From assembly GCA_963921195.1 (NCBI GenBank), contig OY992540.1, positions 16,747,136 to 16,811,135 of the forward strand: DNA of 64,000 bases. The letters are read 5' to 3'. The DNA is from Pegoplata infirma. Lineage: Eukaryota > Arthropoda > Insecta > Diptera > Anthomyiidae. Within the stretch, counting starts at the first letter, position 1. Each line of letters starts with the position of its first letter. The notes beneath the pieces are model-generated. The model was given only the letters and a program-made list of their open reading frames with translations, was not told the origin of the DNA and made no database searches. Shown here piece by piece: positions 34,290-43,335 of the stretch. The translations under genes were made by a program, and so were the position numbers.

Positions 34290-35700
34290 TTTCGATGATC
34301 AAGGTTAGGTTAGGTTGGTGGGCGTTTGCCATTTGGCGAATTCACTCGAAGGCCATTAGGCCCATTGTAATTCCCTTAATTCTACTTCCCTACTTCCCCT
34401 CTAATACCCCCGATTCCCTAAGATATTCTGCTAGAGACGTCAATGGGACACCGTTTAGACAATCCAGGTCATCGAAAACCTTTGCCCCAAATGCTTAAGG
34501 CGGCTTCTCATTAGACCCGGACATTCACATAATAAGTGCTTCACAGACTCCTACTCCTCCACTTCCCCACAACTTCTACAATAGTCCCTATCAGACATTC
34601 CCATACGCACGGCCATCTGGCCAATCATACAGTGTCCTGTAAGTACTCCTACTGATATGATAACCTTCTGTTTGACAAAAGTAAGAAGACTTTTTTCCTC
34701 TTAGGATTTGGCAGTGGCCACAGGGTTATCGATATCCTGCAAGTAGTCAGTGATATCCACCTATCCTTCATCCTATTCTTAGATATCCTATCAATTTCTT
34801 TCATCAATTCCACTATAGGAACTGCAATGTCAGGTTCTACACGTTTCCCCACCGATTTCTCGCATATTCATCAGCCAATTCGTTCCCTGCGACCCCAGGG
34901 ATCCAGATTAGCTTGTCTGTGTGCTGACTTATTTGACAATGGGATTGTATACAATTTCTATCGATACCCGATTTTACAGTGTTTGATTCTAAGATTGTCA
35001 GAGGTACAAGACTATCAACGAAAATGTTAACGACGCAAGGACGAAAGTCCCTTGTCATGATGATCTGCGCGGCTTTATCAATTGCAAGTAGCTAAGCCTG
35101 GAAAACACTACACTTATACTATATTCACATTGGTATGTTTAAATTTAAACATGTGTTTAACCATACATTCAAAACAAAACGTTTAATTTTAAACATCTTG
35201 AAAACATTTCCAAAACATCTCGGAAACACGAAATAACAACCCTGTGTTAAGTTGTCATCAAACAAAACAGCCGCTGCTAAACGAACACTATCGTTTAATT
35301 TTAAACACAAAAGTTAAACGATGTTTTAAACATTGTATGCGAATATGGTATTATCCGAAAGTCTCAATGATGTCCCGATTTCGAGTTACTCAGAGTAAAC
35401 TTCCGAGCCCGTACCCATCTCCATCTTTGATCCGTCCGTAAAGATTGAGATCGTATTCACTGTCATAACAGAGTTTTCCGTCCAGTCTTCCCTAGTCGGT
35501 ATTTGGACTTCGAAGGTTCTGTCAAAGTTCGCCTGTGGTGAGATATAGTCGGTTCTCCGTTCCAGTTCCGTCCAGCCCACCGTACTTAATATGGTCGAGT
35601 GTCCCCAAGAGCGTTGCTTAAGCATTTGCGACTCTCTTAACGATTCGATGATTAAAATTTGAATATCAAATTTTTCTTGTCCAAAATTTGGGTATGACAT
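34290..35700 (-). pseudogene. Non-LTR ORF2: RNase H and C-terminal zinc region, decayed
   Basis: Reading leftward on the minus strand: IPTREDWTENSVM and ISIFTDGSKMEMG (RNase H start, first catalytic Asp, about 35,430-35,510); an insertion; IFVDSLVPLTIL and IWIPGVAGNELADEYA (last RNase H motifs, about 34,860-35,030); MKDRWISLTTCRIS; then GHCMIGQMAVRMGM with YCRSCG and HLLCECPGLMRSRLK (about 34,500-34,640), the Cys/His C-terminus. It ends at AACCTAACCTAACC (minus, about 34,293-34,306), the 3' end motif shared with the other copies. Stops and shifts make it non-functional. Confidence 0.8.
35117..35350. mobile_element. 234-bp MITE with TTA target duplication
   Basis: The ends TACTATATTC...GAATATGGTA are flanked by TTA (35,114-35,116 and 35,351-35,353). 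The related retrotransposon fragment at 62,290-62,310 has the uninterrupted site, which confirms the boundaries. A 3-bp TTA duplication suits PIF/Harbinger-like elements. The interior is made of GTTTAA and TTTAAAC words in both orientations. Confidence 0.8.
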
Positions 35701-35902
35701 TATGACTTTTCGAACTAAAATTCTTTTACTGGAATCGAATTCAGTTTAGACTAAACACAATGAAATTGTGACAACTGCCAGCGAAATTCCGTTGCCACAA
35801 CCGTTAAAACTCTATTTTGTTTTCAATAAATTCACCGGTTTCCCGTATTATTTTCTTTGACAAACTACCGTCGGCTTTTTTTCTTGAATGTCTCTGTCTC
35901 AA

Positions 35903-35909
35903 ACTCACC
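35903..35909 (-). promoter_or_regulatory. Splice donor ending the mab-21 exon
   Basis: The minus strand reads CAAG followed by GTGAGTTTG, a near-perfect donor. It falls exactly where family similarity stops (after LLQ plus one base of a Gly codon, phase 1). Confidence 0.85.
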
Positions 35910-36656
35910 TTGTAATAAACGATTTTCAGCATCTGTAAAGCTCAATACCCAAGCATCACCTTCCATAGCTGAATTTTTACCCTGCAAAGCTACACATTCC
36001 TTTGATAACATATCAAATCCTTCAGTCTTAACCTCTGCAACAATATTTGGATGTGGCCAGGGTATACCAGGTATAGGCCAATGTGAAGCCGAACGTGGCC
36101 ACAGGCCGGCACACTTAAAAGCCGGCGTTATTTGAACAATAATTCTTTCTCGTATACGCAGCTTAACCTCGGTTGTGTCGGCAATCATTTTCACAATATC
36201 TCGATAAGCACATTTATCACAAGCTTGGGCAACTAAAGTCTGAAAACGTGAACGTATTTTACGAGCTGACAAATAGCCGGAAGCTGTTATAAATTCTACC
36301 CATAGAGACATGGAACGTTTACGGCCATCACTGAGTTTGAGAACAGCACAACCGGGTAGTGTGCCATCATCGACGAAATTCAAAACACCCATTTGATTGA
36401 GATAAATGATAATTTCAAATTCTGACGGTGATATAACTTCCAAACCCTCAAAACGACCATTATAATCATTAAGAGAGGATATGAAACGTGGTTCCTGGAC
36501 CTCCACTTCTTTGAGAACATCTTGAACTATACGACACACTTCTAATATTTGTTTGTGTATTTGAGCTTTGCGTGTTTGAACACGATCGGCACAATATTTA
36601 TTCATTTGATAAACCATTTTAGATTGTGCCGCTATCATATCCGACGGCACTAACAT
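35909..36656 (-). CDS. mab-21: Mab-21 family protein, first coding exon (residues 1-249)
   Basis: The exon encodes MLVPSDMIAAQSKMVYQMNK through DAENRLLQ, then splits a Gly codon at a GTGAGT donor. The start is the first ATG, with AAT before it, and agrees with the family N-terminus. MAB21 proteins are about 360 residues with a nucleotidyltransferase (cGAS-like) fold. They act in developmental patterning, for example worm male rays and vertebrate eye. Visible landmarks are VQEPRFISSLNDYNG, SEFEIIIYLNQMGVLNF, SLWVEFITASGYLSARKIRS and CAGLWPRSASHWP. About 110 C-terminal residues are missing and must come from exons further along the minus strand. None was found in the remaining 35.9 kb. The triplets after the donor (EFETETFKKKSRR) read into intron and should not be counted as protein. 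There is no frameshift or stop, so the gene looks alive. Confidence 0.95.
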
Positions 36657-37600
36657 ATTGAGGCAGTTGTTAAATTGACGTTTAAGATTTCGATAGAGTT
36701 AAAGGTGGTTTTTGTTTACACAACTTTAAGATCTTTAAGATATTTTTGTTTAAATAAAATTTTTAAAAAAATTTAGGAACTTTTTCTTAGACTATTTTGT
36801 GTTATTTTTTTCAAAAAAACTTTTTTTATTTTTTTTTTTCAATTTTATTATTTTGTTTTAATTTTTATAATTCTCATTTGATTTTTCTTTGGATATTTGT
36901 TTTCAAATTAATTATTATTCTTTTTCACTTTTTATTGCATTTTTTTTTTAAATTTCCGCGTTTTTTAATATTTTTCTCGTGCGTTTTTCGTAAATTTATG
37001 TGTTTTTTTTTATAAAAAATCAACTTTTTCTTATTCTTTTCTTAACAAAGCACGCGACGTCACACACAATTACTCTCCACCACGTTCACGCGTCGTCAAG
37101 TTCTAAATGTTGACTGAGTTTCGTTTGGTTAACTCACCGCAAGAAAACGACAACGCCAACAATGACGACGACTCATTTGTTTTGTTTTCTTTCTTCTTTT
37201 CAACTTAACCACTAAACTCTATATTAAACATTTTCTTATTAACTTCGTGGCGCAAAACGTAAAGTAAACACATACAAACAATTGCACACTCAATTCTCTT
37301 TTGTCTCCCAAAAGGTAGCCATATTGTTTTATATTATCCATTAACCGTTATTAGTAAGACAGAGATGGTTGCTGTTGTTGAATGAATGTTTATAATGGCT
37401 GTTTTTAGTTTTGGCTATTGTTTCTCTCTTTTGTGTATTGTTGTTGGTATTTGTGAGTGCGTGTGTGAATTGTTGGGGTTCTTTGTTGTATCAGTAATAC
37501 TGATTCAGTATGGGTTTTGAATGGTTTTTTTGTTTAGTTTTCTCTGGTTTATTTTGTGTGGTTTTATGGTTATAAAAGTAGCGCCGCCAGATAGCGATGG
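36657..37600 (-). promoter_or_regulatory. mab-21: mab-21 upstream region: probable 5' UTR and promoter
   Basis: This stretch is free of recognisable transposons, unlike its surroundings. A T-rich part (36,790-37,020) is followed by a less AT-rich block with CG dinucleotides (37,050-37,180). At 37,138 the minus strand reads GCG followed by GTGAGTTAACC, a possible donor of a 5' non-coding exon. No strong acceptor before the ATG was identified and no TATA box was resolved. Confidence 0.4.
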
Positions 37601-37984
37601 CGCTTATGTCTTTTGATATTATTGTGTATTTATTATTTTTTTTCTCTTTGCAATATGTTTAATTTTTAAATGTTGAATGAGGTATTTAGCAAAAATTAAT
37701 GTTGCCAGATTAAAGAGGTTTAATGTCGTATTAAAATTTGATATTCAGGCAACAACAATTTTAATCTGGAAATTCAAACTTAGAAGAAAACTTTTTGATT
37801 AAGTCGTGACAAATGTTTTATTACTGTAGACAACTCGTATTATACTCATATATGATCCAGGAGTGAATGGATTTAATGTGTGGGCTGGGAACGAACGGGA
37901 GACGGCTTATCTGCAGCTGTGTTCAGTATAATAGGAGTGCGATGGTGGTTCAAAATACTCTTAGACCAGTGATTTCCAAAAAGT
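37601..37984. other. No gene recognised
   Basis: Sequence between the mab-21 upstream region and the 3' end of a retrotransposon. No features supported. Confidence 0.45.
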
Positions 37985-38044
37985 TTTTGCATTAGGTTAG
38001 GTTATAAGTGGCTGCTGACGTTTTACGTCAACACACGTAGACTC

Positions 38045-38234
38045 TGAGGTCCATTGTGATACCACGGGACCGTAATAGGTTTCACTACTAGTCCCTGTCG
38101 TTAAACCAGTTTGAGCTTCTTATGAAACTCCTTAGATGTTGAGGTCCATTGTGATACCACGGGACCGTAATAGGTTTTCCTACTAGTCCCTGTCGTTAAA
38201 CCAGTTTGAGCTTCTTATGAAACTCCTTAGATGT
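38045..38234 (-). repeat. 95-bp tandem duplication at the retrotransposon 3' end
   Basis: TGAGGTCCATTGTGATACCA starts at 38,045 and again at 38,140, and the following ~75 bases are the same with only small differences. It duplicates the junction of the ORF2 stop and the 3' UTR. Confidence 0.85.
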
Positions 38235-38538
38235 TGAATTTTGACATCCGACAAATCAGAAAGATCGTACAGCTCCCTAGATCCCAGTGAAGCAAGTCTC
38301 TGACCAGAAAGTGCCGGGCAATGGCAAATAAAGTGTTCGATAGTTTCCAACTCCTCTTCATCCATGCAACTTCGGTAAAAGTCATTCTACGGCACATTTA
38401 ACCGCTCTGCGTGCTTCTCTATAAGACAGTGTCCGGTAATTATAGAAACCACCGTCGAAATCTCTCCTCTTGGAAGCGATATCAGCTCACTTGTGCGCCC
38501 CTGATTAAGAGAAGGCCAAATCAGTCGTGTTGTCTGAC
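38183..38538 (-). pseudogene. Non-LTR ORF2 C-terminus (Cys/His region)
   Basis: MDEEELETIEHFICHCPAL is followed by SGQRLASLGSRELYDLSD and FIRSSNWFNDRD with a stop. This is the end of ORF2 after the RNase H domain, with the CxxC...HxxxC-type pattern expected for this lineage. A better-preserved version of the same segment lies at 51,839-52,051. The upstream part (38,370-38,530) is broken by stops. Confidence 0.8.
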
Positions 38539-39117
38539 TAGTGTTGTAAAAGTATTGAGTATTTGAGTACCGAGTACTCAATACTGCCTATTTTTTCGAG
38601 TACTCAATACTCAAAAGTAACTACTCAATACTTTCAGGGTTGTATTTTTCACTTAAAATGCATAATTAAACCAATAAAATACAACTATAAAATGCAACTA
38701 TGTGCATGAGAAAACTTAAAATTTTTTTTTCTGGAAAAATAATTTCTAAATTATTTAAAAATAATCTAATGGTGTTTTCTTTTCTGGCAACAAATTTGCC
38801 ACGAAGATGAAATTGCCTTATAAAACAGCTGAATTTGTCTGCCTTGTTTTGTAACAACAGCTGTTAAAAATAAACAGGGCAGAATATTGCTATTTTGTGT
38901 GTTCTATTCCAGTCACATATAATGTTAAAGTTTATAGGTGTGAGTAAAACATTTAAAAAATGTACACGATAAGAATGCAACATGAATTAAATTGTGTTTA
39001 GAAGGCTTTTTTTAAATTTTTGAATTTCAAAAAAAGTATTGAGTAGTATCGAGTACTCAGTTGAAAAAGTATCGAGTAGTATTGAGTAGTCAAAAGTAAC
39101 CACAATTTACAACACTA
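38539..39117. mobile_element. hAT-type MITE with TAGTGTTGTAAA ends
   Basis: A 579-bp stretch with ends TAGTGTTGTAAA...TTTACAACACTA and a perfect 8-bp duplication TGTCTGAC (38,531-38,538 and 39,118-39,125). The subtermini contain many GAGTACTCAATACT-like palindromic words. The related site at 51,690-51,715 lacks it, confirming insertion into ORF2. Confidence 0.88.
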
Positions 39118-39125
39118 TGTCTGAC

Positions 39126-39740
39126 ACGTCCATCCATTTGCCCATCTTTTATTAGTCTCCGTCGCAAAACAAAGCCGTAGGCTTTGCTTGCAAGTTTCTA
39201 CAGACATACCAACACATTCCATTTCTGTTGGAACCTGTAAGGTAGTTTCTAGTCTTGCAAGCTCATCAGCTTTGCAATTCCCTGGAATGTCTCTGTGCCC
39301 TGGGACCCATATGAGTCGTATGGTAAACTGCTTGGCCATCTCTTTTAAAGACGTGCGGCAGTTAAGGGCAGATCTTGTTTTCAGAAACATTGAATCCAGG
39401 GACTTGATCACGGCTTGACTGTCAGTATATATGTTGACTGCGGTTGTAGACAAGACATTGCAGCTCAACCAGTCAGCCACTTCCTTTATTGCCAGCATCT
39501 CTGCCTGGTAAACACTGCAATGATCTGGCAATCTTCGAGCCAGGCTCAATCCAAGCTCTTCCGAATAGACTCCAAAGCCCACTTGTTCGTGCAGCCTCGA
39601 TCCATCTGTGCAAAAATTTATGGTGGCTCCATTAACCGGAATGTCCCCAATCCAAGACTCCCTGGATGGTATCGTAGTGGTAAAGTGGCGCTCAAAGAGG
39701 CTCAAAGAGGGAGCACAGTCCACGTTTTGTGGTATTGTTA
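39126..39740 (-). pseudogene. Non-LTR ORF2 RNase H domain, frame intact
   Basis: Catalytic residues are visible in order: Asp in NFCTDGSR, Glu in YQAEMLAIKE, Asp in IYTDSQAVIKS, and the late Asp in NCKADELAR, with WVPGHRDIPGN before it. It also contains IPSRESWIGD, which joins the domain to the reverse transcriptase. The domain itself carries no stop, but the ORF is cut by the MITE at its C-terminal side. Confidence 0.85.
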
Positions 39741-39747
39741 TATTCTT

Positions 39748-41144
39748 CTAGATCGCGCTATGGCCACAATCGCTGCTTCTCCATTGCAGCGTGCTATTAA
39801 GTCGAATTGCCGACGCAGCCGCATACTGCCTACCCAATATGTCCAATGGTATCAGGTGAAGGAGGATTTCTAATGCAGCCGTAGGTGTAGTACGAAGAGC
39901 ACCAGTGATGCACATCGACGCCATTCTCGGTACCTTCGTGATAAAGACACAGTTCACTTTTGTTTCTAAAGCAGGCCACCAGACGATGATTCCATACAGC
40001 AAAATTGGACCCACCACTGCTGTATAGATCCAATGAACGACTTGAGGGCTAAAACCCCATCGTTTTCCAATGGCCATTTTACAGGGATATAAAGCAATCG
40101 TTGATTTTCTCTCCCGTTCCTCAATATTACGCCTGGAATTCAACTTCCTATCTAGAAACACTCCAAGATACCTGGCTCCATCTGAGAAGGTGATTTCAGT
40201 GCCGTCCAGAGAAATAGGATCAAAAGCAGGAATCTTATTTTTCCTTGTAAACAAAACAAGCTCTGTTTTACTTGGATTAACTCCTAGACCACAGTCCCTT
40301 GCCCATTTAGACAGATCTTTCAGAGAACCCTGAAGAATGTTCCTCAATGTCAATATCGTCAGCATATGCACCAACATGACAACCACGTGATTCTAGAGAT
40401 TGAAGCATTGAATTTAGTGCCAGGTTCCAAAAAAGCAGTGGTGTGCCCCTATTGACAAATCGAGATATGACAAAGTTCAGACGATATACGTCCATTGGCA
40501 AGTAAATTTTCCACCATTTAAAACGATCCCACGCTTCACTCCCAGACCAGACAATGGCCCAATTATCGAGTCTGGGATGATATTTTTAAAAGCCCCCTCT
40601 ATAACAAGAAAAGCCACCATGGTGTACTCCTTTACCGAAAGTGTTCTCTCGATGGTACCAACGAGCTCATGAAGGGCTTCTTCAGTTGATCTACCCTTGC
40701 GCTATGCATGTTGCCTTGTCGAAAGCAACCTTGTGTCAACCACTCTACGCCAAAATGAGTCTATCAATCGTTCCGTTGTCTTTAACAAAAAAGAAGACAG
40801 ACTAATTGGTCTGAAATCCTTCGGAGCTGTGTGGGAATTTTTCCCAGCCTTCGGGATAAAGACGATCAGTTAATGCATGCTGTGTATAGATTATACAGCC
40901 AAGGGGCTATATAGTCCGACACTTGCTGCATCCCAGCCGGGATTATACTATCACGTCCAGGGGATTCATAGCGCCTAAAGCCTTTAATCGCCCAGATTAA
41001 TGTTGGCATATTTATTACTTCCGAACAAATTTTAGATGCTTTGGCGTCAGAACGTTCCAAATCTTGAAACGGCGTCATGGAATTGCCTGGAAAATGCGTG
41101 TTTATAATGACTCGCCTCTTTGATTTGTGTGTGTACTTCCCCAT
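39748..41144 (-). pseudogene. Non-LTR reverse transcriptase domain with damaged catalytic Asp
   Basis: The order on the minus strand across frames is AIKGFRRYESPGRDS (41,000), FIPKAGKNSHTAPKDFRPIS (about 40,860-40,800), SFLLKTTERLIDSFWRR, RSTEEALHELV, AFLVIEGAFKNI (about 40,610-40,580), GAYADDIDI (about 40,370), WARDCGLGVNPSKTELVLFT, ARYLGVFLDRKL, and VHWIYTAVVGPILLYGIIVW. In motif A the family sequence is FLDIEGAF; here the Asp codon is GTT (Val). The YADD pair is intact. At least two frameshifts and an in-frame stop after TRQHA make it inactive. It would have copied the element RNA at the target nick. Confidence 0.85.
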
Positions 41145-41164
41145 ATCGAATGGTGTGCATAAGC

Positions 41165-41420
41165 ATCACATCACACTACTAACTCGTTTCCCCTAGATTC
41201 AGACTCCCGAATTAAACCGCTAACCTTTTCCGGGGTATTGGCCCCGGATTAGGAAAATAAGCAGATGCGAGCCAAATAGACTTCCCATTAAGCTCTAAGC
41301 TAGCCGCTGCAACTTCCATATCACTAAAAGTTGATAAAAAGAATACTGGCTCTTGGTGAGCCCTCACCCTTGTCAACCATCAACTTAAAACCAGGGGTCT
41401 TCAATCCGCAAACCCTACAA
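41165..41420 (-). pseudogene. Endonuclease fragment of the non-LTR ORF2
   Basis: The minus-strand translation includes LTRVRAHQEPVFFLSTFSD and SLELNGKSIWLASAYFPNP. The LASAYFP phrase is typical of the first half of the APE-type endonuclease domain. Stops interrupt it, and the catalytic second half is missing before the reverse transcriptase begins. Confidence 0.55.
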
Positions 41421-41439
41421 CCCGCACCCAGGGCTCTTC

Positions 41440-41840
41440 TTTTTTTTTTTTTTTTTTTTAAAAACAACACTCAGGCAATGCTGCCTATCAATTACTAATG
41501 TAACCGTGATGTTTCTTTCGGAAAGAGGATAGAAGAGAGGTGAAAGATTTTGAAAGATAGAAGGGCTTCAGTATGGCAACACTGTAATTGCGCGTGTTGA
41601 TAATTTTGAGTACAGTTGTTGCATCGCCATCTGTTATTGATCTGGCGAATTATTTTTGAAGATGTGTTTAATAGGCATTATTTTATTTCGTTGACGTTTT
41701 AGTGCTATTTATCAATGAAGGAGGGTGCTGCGATAGATATTAGTTATAAATAGAAACTAATAAATATCTGAAAAAAATGTTGTTCTGCCTGAGCCGGGAA
41801 TCGAACCCAGGCTTGTTATCACAGAGGTCGCATTTGTTAC
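41440..41840 (-). mobile_element. tRNA-derived SINE with poly-A tail
   Basis: On the minus strand a T-arm CTGGG-TTCGATT-CCCGG with a perfect B box (41,807-41,797) and a 3' acceptor-like CTCAGGC lead into about 330 bp of unrelated sequence ending in about 20 A (41,459-41,440). The matching 5' acceptor and A box are absent, so the head is 5'-truncated, or begins near 41,840. It splits ORF1 from the endonuclease scrap. The apparent C-terminal residues KCDLCDNKPGFDSRLRQ of the overlapping frame come from the SINE, not from ORF1. Confidence 0.65.
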
Positions 41841-41845
41841 CAGAT

Positions 41846-42806
41846 TCGGTTTTGAATATGCCAGATGCATCTCCCATCAGCCTAGGATTGGTCAGCAGAA
41901 TATCAACCTCTTCCGGATTCTCCTCCCCAGCCGACTCTGCCACTGGCTTTGCTGCGTCCAAAATAGGCCTCTGGTCGCCCTTGTAGACATTGATTCTTAT
42001 ATGAAAAAAGCCAAATCGAATAATGCCGTCAGTCCTGGCTAAAAACGGAATTGATTCCTCATTAACCAAGACCACTGCTTGATGACGAGCGCCGTCCATA
42101 TCACCCAATCTGGCAATTTGCCAATTCTGAGTTGGAAGGTCAGGATTGCAGACTTTGAGTATCTTCAGAATGTCCTCAGTGTCACTTGTAGCCATCGGAA
42201 TCCATACATGAGCTCTGGGTTGCGACGGGATATCATGTTTTTTCACAGCGTCCAGTTTGGCCCCTGGCCATAACTCTCCCAATTGGCTAATGGCAACCTT
42301 AAACATGGCTGCTGATCTTTTGTTCCCAAAAGCAAAGAGTTTTACTCGCCCTTGATACCAACCTTCGTTGTCAGTAGTAGGGCGAAAATCAGGCAAACTC
42401 TCAAGGAGCCTAAAGTAGATTTCATTTCATTTAGTTTCAACTAAACCCAACTTGTCCCTTGGGATACTACAATCTCCATTCCCCCTGTTAATCACAGTCC
42501 TAACAAAGCTACCTTGGATCTCTTAGGTAAAGGTTTCTCGTTTGGTGAGCGCAACCTTTTAGCAGACTTCGATGACGAAGCCGAAACAGCACCCTGTTTA
42601 TCAGATGCGCATATCCGAAAGTTTTTCCTGCTCCTCAATGACTCCTTTCGCCCACAATAGCGAAGCATTCTCACGTTCGGAGAGCGTCGCTCCATCGCGT
42701 TGGCTAAGTCTGTTAATTATTTTCAAACAAAGCCTTCTCTGGTTGTGCCTTAGCTTTGATGGCTTAAGTTTTTCTTTTTTCCACCAATATTGGGCTGAGC
42801 ACAATT
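41846..42806 (-). pseudogene. Non-LTR ORF1, DUF4780-like protein, frameshifted
   Basis: The N-terminal part (AQYWWKKEKLKPSKLRHNQR, then NASLLWAKGVIEEQEKLSD) runs in one frame to about 42,605. It then shifts to ICASDKQGAVSASSSKSAKR, a basic Ser/Lys-rich linker (about 42,600-42,495). A further break leads to 42,396-41,846, with ELWPGAKLDAVKKHDIP, WQIARLGDMDGARHQAVVLV and IRFGFFHIRINVYKG. The last part resembles DUF4780, found in ORF1 proteins of fly non-LTR elements and thought to bind nucleic acid. The end is replaced by a SINE. Confidence 0.7.
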
Positions 42807-42809
42807 ACA

Positions 42810-43335
42810 AGCGATTGTGGCCATAGCGCGATCTTGAAGAAGATAACAATAGCATAATATGTGGACTGTGCTCCCTCTATGAGCATTTTTGAGTGCCACT
42901 TTACCACTATGATACCATACCGGGGATTCTTGGATGGGGGACATTCCTGGAAGTGGAGCCACCATGAATTTTTACACAGATGGATCGAGGATGCACGAGC
43001 AAGTGGGCTTTGAAGTCTATTCGGAAGAGCTTGGACTGAGCCTTGCTCGAAGATTACCAGATCATTACAGTGTTTACCAGGCAGAGATGCTGGCAATAAA
43101 GGAAGTGGCTGACTGGTTGAGTTACAATGTCTTGTCTACAACCGAAATCAACATCTATTCTGACAGTCAAGCCGCGGTTAAGTCCCTGGATTCAATGTTT
43201 CTGAAAACAAGATCTGCCCTAAACTGTCGCACGTCTTTAAATGAGATCGCCAAGCAGATAAACATACGTGGGGTCCCAGGGCACAGAGATAGGGAATTGC
43301 AAAGCCGATGAACTTGCAAGACTAGGAACTGCTTT
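42810..43335 (+). pseudogene. Non-LTR RNase H domain, plus strand, 5' part
   Basis: This opens at a sharp junction with the minus-strand ORF1: GCGATTGTGGCC begins the match to the end of the reverse transcriptase region. Then come NFYTDGSRMHEQVGF, YQAEMLAIKEVADW and IYSDSQAAVKS. The domain shifts frame after VPGH, so ADELARLG continues in another frame until about 43,335, where the satellite begins. It is highly similar to 39,126-39,740 in the opposite orientation. Confidence 0.85.

Larger units (their letters stand above)
37985..42806 (-). mobile_element. Non-LTR retrotransposon with RNase H, nearly full span, inactive
   Basis: Running leftward on the minus strand: ORF1 (42,806-41,846), a SINE insertion (41,840-41,440), an endonuclease scrap (41,420-41,165), reverse transcriptase (41,144-39,748), RNase H (39,740-39,126), a hAT-type MITE (39,117-38,539), the ORF2 C-terminus (38,538-38,183) and the 3' end TAACCTAACCTAA near 37,993. 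RNase H after the reverse transcriptase, and a Cys/His tail, fit the I/LOA group. Most of the endonuclease is missing. The minus strand lies in the same direction as mab-21, upstream of it. Confidence 0.85.

Noticed and set aside
35865..35908. Continuation of the mab-21 frame after LLQ (EFETETFKKKSRR)
   Set aside because: It lies beyond a strong splice donor and does not resemble the family; it is intronic read-through.
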